A DNA stretch of 64,000 nucleotides from Methanoculleus caldifontis (GTDB lineage: Archaea > Halobacteriota > Methanomicrobia > Methanomicrobiales > Methanoculleaceae), in assembly GCF_032842345.1 (NCBI RefSeq), contig NZ_WBKO01000001.1, forward strand, positions 310,001 to 374,000, in the 5' to 3' direction. Both the position numbers and the translations under genes were made by a program. How positions within the stretch are numbered: position 1 is the first letter of the stretch; the number at the start of each line of letters is the position of its first letter. Below the pieces are notes generated by a model. It saw only the letters and a list, made by a program, of their open reading frames with translations, had not been told where the DNA came from and did no database searches. Shown piece by piece: positions 33,800-41,910 of the stretch.

Positions 33800-34235
33800 C
33801 TTTCCGTCGCACCTTCGGTGCCCAAACTCCGTTCCTGATGGAACGTCGTTCTTCGAAGCCAGATGGCTTCTCATGCTCGCTATGCTCGCATTTCGCACCT
33901 AACGGTGCTCGAACCCCGACCCAAAGGGCCGTCGTCCTTCGAACCCCTCTGGGTTTCTCATGCTCCGTTCCTGACGGAACATCGCACTTCGCACCTAGCA
34001 GTGCTCAAACTCCACTCCTGACGGAGCGTCGCACTTCGCACCTAGCAGTGCTCAAACTCCACTCCTGACGAAGCGTCGTCCTTCGCGGCTTCGCGTCTTT
34101 CGCGTGAGGCCCTGTTTGTTACCCTTGTACGTCACCTCACGCGAAGCCGCGAAGGACGCGAAGTCCAGGCGCTACCAGCTCCTCTTCGCACCTTCACCCG
34201 ATACTGCATTGTTCGATCTCGAACGCAAAAATTAG
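33800..34235. repeat. Dispersed structured repeat, copy D (largest array)
   Basis: A 430-base string of mini-hairpins: GTTCC-TGAT-GGAAC (33831-33844), GAAGCC-AGAT-GGCTTC, GCACC-TAAC-GGTGC (33896-33908), AACCC-CTCT-GGGTT (33942-33955), GTTCC-TGAC-GGAAC (33967-33980), then CTCC-TGAC-GGAG in a tandem pair, joined by constant spacers such as GCTCAAACTCC and TTCTCATGCTC. It ends in long arms (34081-34109 against 34135-34155) and the tail ACTGCATTGTTCGATCTCG beside the ATPase stop. Confidence 0.85.
33982..34075. repeat. Two tandem 47-base units inside repeat copy D
   Basis: Units at 33982-34028 and 34029-34075 differ by one base. Each begins TCGCACTTCGCACC and contains GCAC-CTAGCA-GTGC and CTCC-TGAC-GGAG (second unit GAAG). 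Confidence 0.85.
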
Positions 34236-34248
34236 CGAAGTGTTGAGC

Positions 34249-36612
34249 CTATAGATCCCGGCCGGAGGCGGGGACGATCCGGACGTTCATCTTCTCCGAG
34301 CCGATGATCAGGATCCCTTCTCCGGGCTGGAAGTTCAGGAGGTCCTTCTCGCTCACCTCGAAGAACTTGGCGTTCTCCTGGGCCTGCTTCTTGTTCTCGG
34401 AACGCATGCAGAACTTGACGGCGATGTTTGCCAGGATCTCCTCGTTGAAGTGGGCGATGAGCTGGGACGCGAGGATGAGCGAGACCCCGAACTTCCGCAT
34501 CTCGGTGGCGTACTTGTTCAGCACCGCCTTGATCGCCGTCTTCGAGCCGCTCTTCTGGCTCACCAGGAGTTTCGCCTCGTCGACGATGACGAAGAGCCGG
34601 AACTTCGCCCGCTCGTCCTCCGTCCCCCGCGGGATCTCGCCCGTCGCCTGGAGGGTGTAGTAGATCCGCCGGAGGAAGAGGTCCGCAAAGAGGTAGCGCA
34701 GGTTCTCGGGGAGCGCGTTTAAGTTGATATGGGTGATCCCGCCCGAGAGGATGGTGGGGATCGAGATCTTCTCCTCGCCCGAGAAGAGTTTGTAGTCGAA
34801 GATATCCTCGAGGTAGGCCGGGATCGCCTCGTCCTCGCAGTCCATGATCTCGCTCTCGATGTCGTCGAAGTCGAGCACCCGCTTCCAGGTATCGGTGTTC
34901 CCCGTGATCCCCGATATCCGGTAGCAGTCCTTGATGATGTTCTTGATCTTCCTCCTCTGCTGGATGCCGAGGGTCGGGAAGTTGATCGAGATGGCGTCGA
35001 CGAAGTCCGAGGTGGCCCGGAGCGGGGTGATCTCGTCGATGTCGGCGTCGAGTTCCAGCGGGTTGAAGTAATACTGGCCGCCCTCGCGGATCTTGTAGGA
35101 CCGGAGAACCCCGGCGCTCGCGGCCATGTCCCCGTGGAAGTCCATCAGGACGACCGGCATCGCCTGGGCGGCGAGTTCCCCCGCGATGCAGCGGATCGTC
35201 TCGGTCTTGCCGGCGCCCGATCCCCCGAGGATGATCATGTGGCCGTTGTTCAGCCTCCCCGGCGACCAGTTGATCCGCCGCCCGTCCGGGGCGTGGCCGA
35301 GGAAGACGTCGAGCCCGCCGGGGCGGGCAGGGTCCGGGGCTGGTGCCGGCGCCGGAGCGGGGGTCGGCCGGGGCGCAACGGTCCTGCGGGGGGAGGGAGC
35401 GGGCGGCGGAGGGAGCGGCACCTCCTCTTCTTCCACGGCCTCCTCCTCTTCCACCAGGTCGTCATCGTCGAAGACGGCGTCCTCCCACCCGTCCGCCTCC
35501 TCCCCGACGTCGACAGGGGGCAGGGGGGCGGGGGCCGGAACTTCGTCCGGCACAACGGGGGGCGCCGCTACAGGGGGGAGCGGCTCTGCGGCCGGAGCCG
35601 GCCGGTCGATCGCGATTTTCTCGGCGACGCCGGCCACCAACGCCCTGCCGAGGTCGCGGAGGCGTGCCTCGTAGAGGTCCCGGTCCCGGACGACGAACCG
35701 CGCGAGACCGACCCCGTCGTCCTCGCGAACCTCCTCAAGGACGTAGACCGCACCGGAGAGCCCGGAGAGCACCCTCGAGAGCTCGCGGCGGTGGGCCGGC
35801 GAGGCCCGTATGCGGTCTACGTCCTCGTCGCAGGCGAGGTAGCGCAGGACGGTGAAGGTCGAGTGGAACGACTCAAGGAGCATGTCGTAGTGCTCCCGGA
35901 CCGCGGGATCGATCGCCTCGAGCATCGCCTTGAGGATGTAGGCGAACTCCGGCGGGAACGTGTAGACGACACCGTCGGTCCTGCCTCCGTCCAGGTCGAA
36001 GGCGTAGGCGAGGACCGCGCAGCCAGCGGCCTTGAGGCGGGCGGCGAACCGCTCGCACTCCTCGAAGAGGCCGGGGCTGTTGTTGAGGAGGAAACCGATG
36101 AACGTCTCCTCGGTCCGGGGGAGCGTCGAGGGGAAGGTCTTGTTGATGTACGATCCCTTGACAGTCCCCGCGAGGAGGACCGGGACGGCCCCATGGATCT
36201 CGCGGGCGAGAACCCCGATATCCAGCGCCCGGATCCGGGCCTCCATCAGCGGCCGGGCGATCGCCTCTCCGCCAGGTGTCGTCCGCACCACCGTCGTGCC
36301 GTTCCGCGAGACAGACTCGATGAGGCCGACCTCGGCGAGCGCAAAGAGCGGTCCCGACGTGTAGGCGTAGCAGCTCTGCTCGACCACGCCCACCCCCTCC
36401 CCGCGGGACGACGAGCTGTTCAGGGCGATGTGGATGTAGAGGAGCGTCTCGATGATGTCGCGGACCTCCAGCGGCCGGAAGTCCTGCAGGTATTCGATGA
36501 CGGCGGGAGGGAACGACAGAGAGAGGGCCGGGATCCCGGCATCCGTATAGCCCATCGCTCTGAGTGCTTCGGTAAGGTCTGTCGACACGGGTTCACCAGC
36601 GGAACAGTTCAT
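34249..36612 (-). CDS. HerA-like ATPase with unknown N-terminal domain
   Basis: A 787-residue protein. Residues 1-335 are an unrecognised, mostly helical domain. Residues about 337-440 are a Pro/Ala linker with an acidic core (FDDDDLVEEEEAVEEEE) and APAPAPAPDP. Residues 441-787 form a HerA/DUF87-type motor: ILGGSGAGKTETIRCI (Walker A near 461), LMDFHGDM, FRLFVIVDEAKLLVS (Walker B near 674) and VSLILASQLIAHFNEE (sensor). HerA-type hexamers move DNA in repair or conjugation. NurA is not nearby. The start is ATG 36610-36612; a GTG 24 bases in, after GGTGA, is an alternative. Confidence 0.85.
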   Translation of the reverse strand: MNCSAGEPVSTDLTEALRAMGYTDAGIPALSLSFPPAVIEYLQDFRPLEVRDIIETLLYIHIALNSSSSRGEGVGVVEQSCYAYTSGPLFALAEVGLIESVSRNGTTVVRTTPGGEAIARPLMEARIRALDIGVLAREIHGAVPVLLAGTVKGSYINKTFPSTLPRTEETFIGFLLNNSPGLFEECERFAARLKAAGCAVLAYAFDLDGGRTDGVVYTFPPEFAYILKAMLEAIDPAVREHYDMLLESFHSTFTVLRYLACDEDVDRIRASPAHRRELSRVLSGLSGAVYVLEEVREDDGVGLARFVVRDRDLYEARLRDLGRALVAGVAEKIAIDRPAPAAEPLPPVAAPPVVPDEVPAPAPLPPVDVGEEADGWEDAVFDDDDLVEEEEAVEEEEVPLPPPPAPSPRRTVAPRPTPAPAPAPAPDPARPGGLDVFLGHAPDGRRINWSPGRLNNGHMIILGGSGAGKTETIRCIAGELAAQAMPVVLMDFHGDMAASAGVLRSYKIREGGQYYFNPLELDADIDEITPLRATSDFVDAISINFPTLGIQQRRKIKNIIKDCYRISGITGNTDTWKRVLDFDDIESEIMDCEDEAIPAYLEDIFDYKLFSGEEKISIPTILSGGITHINLNALPENLRYLFADLFLRRIYYTLQATGEIPRGTEDERAKFRLFVIVDEAKLLVSQKSGSKTAIKAVLNKYATEMRKFGVSLILASQLIAHFNEEILANIAVKFCMRSENKKQAQENAKFFEVSEKDLLNFQPGEGILIIGSEKMNVRIVPASGRDL

Positions 36613-36926
36613 GGGGCCGGGATCTCCCGGAGACCCCGGGAAAGCCGCTCCAGACGGGTACCGGGACGGTACCGCTTCAGTGAAGCAGCCGATTGAATTA
36701 GATTTGCTCTGCGAGCTATTAAACATAGGTTGTTTTGAAAAACCGTCCGCATCCCCGCAAGGATACTCCCCGGCAGAAAGCGCCGCCGCGTTGCGAGAGG
36801 GGGCCGACGGTTGCCGGGGCCTCCCCTCGAAAATCGTTGCATATCTCTTAAAATCAGCGTATCAGGACGATATGGATATTATTATATTATCAAAATTATA
36901 TATACTAGAAGTCAGGGAGCGTGCCC
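36613..36926. other. Divergent promoter region, A/T-rich
   Basis: Separates the divergently read HerA-like ATPase and histidine kinase genes. AAAATTATATATACTAG near 36893-36909 is a strong TATA zone for the kinase, about 20-30 bases before its start. TTTAATAGC near 36714-36722 (minus strand) may serve the ATPase. No gene seen. Confidence 0.55.
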
Positions 36927-38342
36927 ATGACAATCATTACCGAAGAGCGGCGACTGGCCATCCTCATAGCCCTTCTGGCCGCGTCGGTCTTCATGACATA
37001 CTACTTCAACACCGTCGTAATGCTCGGAACGGTCTTTTCGCACTTCTTCTACATCCCGATCATCCTGACCGCACTCTGGTGGAAGAAGCGGAGCATCCCG
37101 GTCGCCCTCTTCCTCGGCGGCCTCGTCATCGCGAGCAGTTTTCTCTACAACAGGCCGGATATCCTGACGTTAAACGACTACGCACGCGTCATGACGTTCG
37201 TCGTCATCGCCTTCGTCGTCGCCTCACTCTCCGAACAACTCAAAGGGCGCGAGCGGGAGGTTGTGGAGCAGAGGGACCTCGTTCAGCGCTACCTGGACGT
37301 GGCGGGCGTCCTCTTCGTCGTCATCAACGCCGACCACACCATCCGGCTCGTCAACCGCCACGGCTGCGAGCTGCTCGGCTACCGCGAGGAGGAACTGATC
37401 GGAAAGAACTGGTTTGAGATCGTCGTTCCCGAAGCATCCCGGAAAGCACGGCAGGAGATCTTCGATGCCGCGATCGCCGGAGGGGCGAGCCTGTCCGGCA
37501 GGCGGGAGAACCCGGTCGTCACCCGGAGCGGGGAGGAACTCATCCTCGCGTGGCAGGACACGGTTCTTGCCGGCGACGGCGACCGGCCGGCCGCGATGAT
37601 CGGATCGGGAGTCGACATCACCGACCGGATCCGGGCGGAAGAGGCGCTGCGGGAGGCCCACGGCGAGGCGAACCTCTACCTCGACATCATGGCGCACGAC
37701 ATCAACAACGCGAACGCCGTCGCCCTCGGCTACTCGGACCTGCTCGCCGGGGAGCTGGAGGGTGAGAGGCAGCGGGAGATGGTCCGGAAACTCAGGGGCA
37801 GCATCGACCGGAGCATCGATATCATCCAGAACGTCTCGACGATCCGGCGCCTCCGTTCCGCAGAACCGTCGACGAGGCCCGTCGACCTCGACGCGGTCAT
37901 CAGGGCCGAGATCGCCCATCACCCCGACGCCAGGATCGTCTACGAGGGAGAGCCCGTCCGGGTCACGGCCGACGACCTCCTGCCCGAGGTCTTCACGAAC
38001 CTGATCGGCAACAGCATCAAGTTCGGGGAGCCCGGCGTCGAGGTGAGGGTCCGGGTCGAGGAAGGCGACGGGGTGGTCGAGGTCACGGTCGAGGATACCG
38101 GCCCCGGCGTGCCCGACGCGGTGAAAGCCGGTCTCTTCACCCGGTTCCGGCGGGGCACGAGCGCCCGGAGCGGGAAGGGGCTCGGCCTCTATATCACCAG
38201 GATGCTCGTCGAGCGATACGGCGGGAGGATCCGGGTGGAAGACCGCATACCGGGTTACCCCGAACGCGGGGCGGCGTTCCGGTTCACCCTTCCCCGGTGC
38301 GGGCGGCCGTGGGAACCGCGGCCGGCTACCGCCAGATCCTGA
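36927..38342 (+). CDS. Membrane PAS-domain sensor histidine kinase
   Basis: A 471-residue kinase. Four hydrophobic segments occupy residues about 8-105 (LAILIALLAASVFMTYYF, VFSHFFYIPIILTALWW, VALFLGGLVIASSFLY, VMTFVVIAFVVASL), a form like the small N-terminal domain of archaeal membrane kinases. A PAS domain follows (about 118-235, ending GVDITDRIRAEE), then IMAHDINNANAVALGYSDLL with His near 256 and an ATPase domain with NLIGNSIKFG, VEDTGPGVPD and GKGLGLYITR. It shares its catalytic half with the kinases at 8-12 kb. The last 17 bases overlap the convergent DUF2124 gene. A GTG two codons upstream is an alternative start. Confidence 0.87.
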   Translation: MTIITEERRLAILIALLAASVFMTYYFNTVVMLGTVFSHFFYIPIILTALWWKKRSIPVALFLGGLVIASSFLYNRPDILTLNDYARVMTFVVIAFVVASLSEQLKGREREVVEQRDLVQRYLDVAGVLFVVINADHTIRLVNRHGCELLGYREEELIGKNWFEIVVPEASRKARQEIFDAAIAGGASLSGRRENPVVTRSGEELILAWQDTVLAGDGDRPAAMIGSGVDITDRIRAEEALREAHGEANLYLDIMAHDINNANAVALGYSDLLAGELEGERQREMVRKLRGSIDRSIDIIQNVSTIRRLRSAEPSTRPVDLDAVIRAEIAHHPDARIVYEGEPVRVTADDLLPEVFTNLIGNSIKFGEPGVEVRVRVEEGDGVVEVTVEDTGPGVPDAVKAGLFTRFRRGTSARSGKGLGLYITRMLVERYGGRIRVEDRIPGYPERGAAFRFTLPRCGRPWEPRPATARS

Positions 38343-38808
38343 CCGGGTCGATCGCGGCGTCGACGATGAGGTCGAAGTCGAAGTCGTCGACCCAGCCCGC
38401 CTTCGCAAACATCTGCATGAAGCAGACGCCCACGACCTTTGCTTCCGGGTGGGCGGCGACGACGGCCCGGACCGCTTCCTTCGTGACCGGGACGCCCGGC
38501 ATCGCGAGCCCGCCCATCAGGACGATCACCTTCGGGTCGACCCGCCCGGCGGGGTCGGAGACCTGCATCCCGACGTTCCCGACGGGCCGGATCGCCTTCG
38601 CCGCGGCCTCGTCGACGTAGGGCACGTAGACCTGCTCGACCGGGAGGTCGCGGACGGCGAACCCGAGGAGTTCGATGAAGGGGGTGCAGGTGCCGGGACA
38701 GCCGTAGTAGACGACCTGGTCGCCCGCACCGAGCCCTGCCTCCTTGAGGTATGCCTTGAAGGGCCGGAGGATGCCGGAGACGCCGGAGAGTTGCTCAACC
38801 TGTTCCAT
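38326..38808 (-). CDS. DUF2124-type methanogen protein
   Basis: A 160-residue protein of a family largely confined to methanogens, function unknown. Visible stretches are GAGDQVVYYGCPGTCTPFIELL (with paired Cys), DPKVIVLMGGLAMPGVPVT, VVGVCFMQMFAKAGWVDD and FDLIVDAAIDPVRIW. The Rossmann-like strand pattern and Cys residues suggest cofactor or metal binding (inference). The ATG 38806-38808 lies 29 bases after GGTATATGC on the minus strand, which fits a leaderless message. A longer frame upstream to 39270 is antisense to the neighbouring gene. Confidence 0.7.
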   Translation of the reverse strand: MEQVEQLSGVSGILRPFKAYLKEAGLGAGDQVVYYGCPGTCTPFIELLGFAVRDLPVEQVYVPYVDEAAAKAIRPVGNVGMQVSDPAGRVDPKVIVLMGGLAMPGVPVTKEAVRAVVAAHPEAKVVGVCFMQMFAKAGWVDDFDFDLIVDAAIDPVRIWR

Positions 38809-38860
38809 AAAGGTCTGGTTGTCGCCGGCGGCATATACCGCTTCCGGATGCGGCCAATCG

Positions 38861-39208
38861 CTACAGCAGCCCGCATTCCGAGAGGCGGTAGAGCTTCCGG
38901 ATACGCTCGGCCGATTCCTCCGAGACCGCATCGCCGATATGGACGAGGATGGTATCGATGTCCTCTTCCGGCATGCAGCCGAGGTCTTCGCGGCCGGAGA
39001 GGATCTGGTCGGCGAGGTAGTTCCAGTCCTCGTTTGAGAGGCGGCCGACCCGCTCTGCAAAATCTTCTTCGTCCACCGCGATGTGGTTCGAGACCGGCGG
39101 GAGGATCGACCGGAAATCGTGCCCGGACTCCGGGCAGAGGATCCCGCTGTGTTCAGGGGCCAGTTTCCGCAGGATGGCAAAATCCTTCTCATCGAGTTCG
39201 CGTGGCAC
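38861..39208 (-). CDS. Acidic conserved hypothetical protein
   Basis: About 115 residues, strongly acidic: LDEKDFAILRKLAPEHSGIL, CPESGHDFRSILPPVSNHIA, then DEEDFAERVGRLSNEDW, DLGCMPEEDIDTILVHI and ESAERIRKLYRLSECGLL. The tail SEESAERIRKLY is helix-like. I do not recognise a family. The GTG 39206-39208 is the most plausible start; the frame runs on upstream without coding sense. TTTATACCG near 39262-39270 (minus strand) fits a promoter. It lies 52 bases ahead of the DUF2124 gene and may be cotranscribed. Confidence 0.55.
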   Translation of the reverse strand: MPRELDEKDFAILRKLAPEHSGILCPESGHDFRSILPPVSNHIAVDEEDFAERVGRLSNEDWNYLADQILSGREDLGCMPEEDIDTILVHIGDAVSEESAERIRKLYRLSECGLL

Positions 39209-39266
39209 GGTATCGTCAACTCCCGACCGGCATGGTTCTGGAGAGTATGGGGCGGGACGGTATAAA

Positions 39267-40187
39267 TCATTGCAGGGGGCAGGCCGGAAAGGGAGGGCTG
39301 CTGTCCGGCATCCCCCCGGCAATCGTCAGCCCGACGATATCCCGGACCACCTGGCCGAGCCCCTCGCGGACCTCCGGCGGCACCCGCTGCCGGGCTTCGC
39401 CGGCGATCCGGGCGATCGCGTCGGCGATCTCCGCGTCAAGCATCGAGCCCAGCGCCCGCCCGGCCCTCTCCGGGCCCGGAGGGAGGCACCGGAGGAGGAG
39501 CGCTTCGGAGCCGGGCCGGCAGCCCCCTGCCCCCGTCGCGATCGCCCGCATATCGGCGATATCGTCGGCGATCTGCATCGCCCTCCCGGTGGAGAGGCCG
39601 TATCCGGCGAAGGCGGCCACGACCGCCTCCTCCTCCCCCGCCGCCATGGCCCCCCAGGCCGCCGCGAGCGAGAAGAGGTGTCCCGTCTTGCCGGTGATGA
39701 TCGCGTCGTAGAGCTCGGCCGCCGGGAACTGCGGTTCCCCGGCCACCTCGCGGGCCACGCCGTGGGCCATGCTCCGCTGCGCCGATGCGAGCATCGTCAC
39801 GTAGCGGCTCCCGTACGGCGCGGCGAGCGCATAGGGGAGGGCGAGGACCCCGACGGCGTCGAGGACCGCCCGGCCCTCCCCGCGGGAGAGGTGGAGAGAG
39901 GGGACCCCCCGCCGGACCGTGTCGCCGTCCAGGATGTCGTCGAGGATGAGGCTTGCGGCGTGGGCGAGCTCGACGGCGCAGGCGAGGTCGAGCGCCTGCC
40001 GGGTGAGCGCCGTCGTCCCGGCGAGGCCTGCGTGGACGCAGAGGAGGAGGCCGGCACGCATCCGCTTCCCCCGCAGAAGGAGCGGAACGATCTCGGGGTC
40101 GATCGTCTCCTCCCCTGCCGCCACCTCCTCGATCCGCCGGTTGACGGCAGGCCGGATCTTCTCGAGGAACTCAGGGAACGGCATCAT
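39267..40187 (-). CDS. Polyprenyl synthetase (trans-isoprenyl diphosphate synthase)
   Basis: A 306-residue enzyme that adds isopentenyl units to an allylic diphosphate, for archaeal lipids or prenyl chains. The first Asp-rich motif is LILDDILDGDTVRRG (DDxxD) and the second is QIADDIADM (DDxxD); RGKRMRAGLLL precedes them as the substrate-binding basic site, and GKTGHLFSLA follows as the GKT element. The ATG at 40185-40187, after GAGTGAGAGCC, is chosen over a GTG three codons upstream. Chain length is not predicted. It diverges from the kinase-like gene that follows. Confidence 0.85.
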   Translation of the reverse strand: MMPFPEFLEKIRPAVNRRIEEVAAGEETIDPEIVPLLLRGKRMRAGLLLCVHAGLAGTTALTRQALDLACAVELAHAASLILDDILDGDTVRRGVPSLHLSRGEGRAVLDAVGVLALPYALAAPYGSRYVTMLASAQRSMAHGVAREVAGEPQFPAAELYDAIITGKTGHLFSLAAAWGAMAAGEEEAVVAAFAGYGLSTGRAMQIADDIADMRAIATGAGGCRPGSEALLLRCLPPGPERAGRALGSMLDAEIADAIARIAGEARQRVPPEVREGLGQVVRDIVGLTIAGGMPDSSPPFPACPLQ

Positions 40188-40303
40188 GGCTCTCACTCAC
40201 GGGAACGCTGGTGCATCCCGCTAAGGCGTCCGGGCGGTAAAAAGGTGTGGGTCTCCCCCCTGCCGCAGGCACCTTCATTGCCCTGCAGGGCCCTCCGGGT
40301 CCT

Positions 40304-41224
40304 GTGGTGAGGGCAGGAGAGGTTGGGCTCATCGAGCCCGGCGACCCGTTCGGGGACTGGCTCGCGAGCGTCGTCGGCGACGGCGGCCCCGTCCGGGTCT
40401 GCCGGATAGAACCCGCGTCCCATGTCGTCTGCCGCTACGAGTTCGACGGCACGGGGACGAGGGTCATCGGCAAGTTCTTCGGGGCGCCGACGGGTGCGAA
40501 GACCGATTACGACGCAGAGAAAGCGCTCGCGAACGAGGTGCGCCGTCTCAACGATGCGGCCGGCCTGATCCGCGTCCCGCGGGTGCTCGCGGCGGAGGAG
40601 CGGTTCGGCGCGGTCCTCGTGACGGAGTGCGTTCCCGGCCCGACCCTCCGGGAGGTCATCGGAACGGGGGCCCCCCCGTACGAACCCCTGACCGGCGTCG
40701 CCCGCCTCCTCCGGCGACTCCACGACGGGACGGGGACCTCGTGGCACCGGGAGCGCGACTTTGCATACTTCCGTGCGGTCCTCGACCAGAACGGCCTCCC
40801 GGCCCGCGAGAGAGAGCGGTTCGACCGCCTGATCGAGGAGTGGCGGCAGAGCCCCCGGCTTTCCGGGGATGCAGGCTGCACGGTCCACGGCGACGCCACG
40901 CCCGGCAACTACCTCTGTGACGGCGAGGTCTGCGCGATCGACTTCGAGGCGGGCCGTGACCACGCGCACCCGATCCGCGACCTCGGCATCCTCGCCGCGG
41001 AGATGAAGGCCTCGCCGGGGAGCAGCCGCCGGGCCGAGGACTGGATCGGGCACCTGCTCTGGCACTACAGCGGGGACGAAGCAGAGTTCCGGGAGAGCAC
41101 CGCCGTCCTCCCCTTCTTCATGGCGCTCGGCCATCTCAGGATCGCCCGGCTGCCCTGGAGGGCGGCGGAACGCGACTGGCTGCTTGAGGAGGCGGAGGCG
41201 TGTCTCTCTGCGGTTCGCCGGTAG
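40304..41224 (+). CDS. Aminoglycoside-phosphotransferase-like small-molecule kinase
   Basis: A protein of about 306 residues with the APH/choline kinase fold. The N-lobe has RVIGKFFGAPTGAKTDYDAE with the ATP-binding Lys; the C-lobe has CTVHGDATPGNYLCD (catalytic HGDxxxxN) and VCAIDFEAGRDH (metal-binding DFE). Substrates of the family range from choline to sugars and aminoglycosides; the substrate here is unknown. The start is unsure: GTG at 40304 or 40307, or 40247 for a longer form. The stop overlaps the HAD hydrolase start by 25 bases. Confidence 0.78.
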   Translation: MVRAGEVGLIEPGDPFGDWLASVVGDGGPVRVCRIEPASHVVCRYEFDGTGTRVIGKFFGAPTGAKTDYDAEKALANEVRRLNDAAGLIRVPRVLAAEERFGAVLVTECVPGPTLREVIGTGAPPYEPLTGVARLLRRLHDGTGTSWHRERDFAYFRAVLDQNGLPARERERFDRLIEEWRQSPRLSGDAGCTVHGDATPGNYLCDGEVCAIDFEAGRDHAHPIRDLGILAAEMKASPGSSRRAEDWIGHLLWHYSGDEAEFRESTAVLPFFMALGHLRIARLPWRAAERDWLLEEAEACLSAVRR

Positions 41225-41862
41225 AGGGGGTCCTCTTCGACTGCTACGGGACGCTCATCGATATCCTGACCGACGAAGAGGATATCGGGACCTACCGGCT
41301 CCTCTCCCGGTGGCTCCTCTACCAGGGGGTGCGGATCGCGCCCGACCGCCTGAAGGAGCTCTACGTAAGCCGCGTCGATGAAGCGGCACGCCGGACGGGG
41401 GAACGCTATCCGGAGGTGCGGGTCGAGGAGGTCTTCGCCGGGATCTGCGCCGAGCACGGCGCGTGGGAGGTCGATCCGGAGCGGCTCGGTATCGAGGCCG
41501 CCCGGGCATTCCGGGCCGCGTCGCTCCGGCGCCTCGCCGTGCTCGAGCGGAGCCTCCGGCTGCTCGACCTCTTCCGCGCACAGAGGCTGGGGGTCGTCTC
41601 GAACGGGCAGCGGATCTTCTCGGAGCAGGAGATGAGGATACTCGGCCTCTACGAACGCTTCGAGTTCGTCATCTTCTCCTCAGACCCCGGCTTCCAGAAG
41701 CCGGACCCCCGGATCTATGCCGCGGCCCTCGACCGGATGGACCTTGCGCTGGAGAGTGTCCTCTTCATCGGGGATAACCCCGAAAACGACGTCCTCGCGC
41801 CCCGGAGGCTCGGGATGCAGGCGCTGCACGTGGAGGAGGCGTGGCGGCGTTACGGGGTATGA
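41200..41862 (+). CDS. HAD-family hydrolase
   Basis: A 220-residue protein of the haloacid-dehalogenase group. Motif I is VLFDCYGTLIDI (nucleophile Asp; Tyr replaces the second Asp, as in L-2-haloacid dehalogenases), motif II VVSNGQ, motif III Lys in PGFQKPDPRIY, and motif IV IGDNPENDV. The helical cap is between motifs I and II. Most relatives dephosphorylate metabolites. The GTG start overlaps the phosphotransferase-like gene by 25 bases, so the pair probably acts in one pathway. Confidence 0.82.
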   Translation: MSLCGSPVEGVLFDCYGTLIDILTDEEDIGTYRLLSRWLLYQGVRIAPDRLKELYVSRVDEAARRTGERYPEVRVEEVFAGICAEHGAWEVDPERLGIEAARAFRAASLRRLAVLERSLRLLDLFRAQRLGVVSNGQRIFSEQEMRILGLYERFEFVIFSSDPGFQKPDPRIYAAALDRMDLALESVLFIGDNPENDVLAPRRLGMQALHVEEAWRRYGV

Positions 41863-41910
41863 GGAGGGCGGCCGCGGCCTTGATGAGCTCCGGTGCATAT
41901 ACCCCGGACG

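Noticed and set aside
33982-34075. Possible CRISPR array from the 47-base tandem units
   Set aside because: Only two adjacent units with no unique spacers between them, and the unit is a variant of a dispersed intergenic element.
34729-36696. Long plus-strand ORF (655 codons) opposite the HerA-like ATPase
   Set aside because: Arg/Asp/Val-rich composition typical of antisense frames in GC-rich genes, with no domain sense; the minus strand encodes clear Walker motifs.
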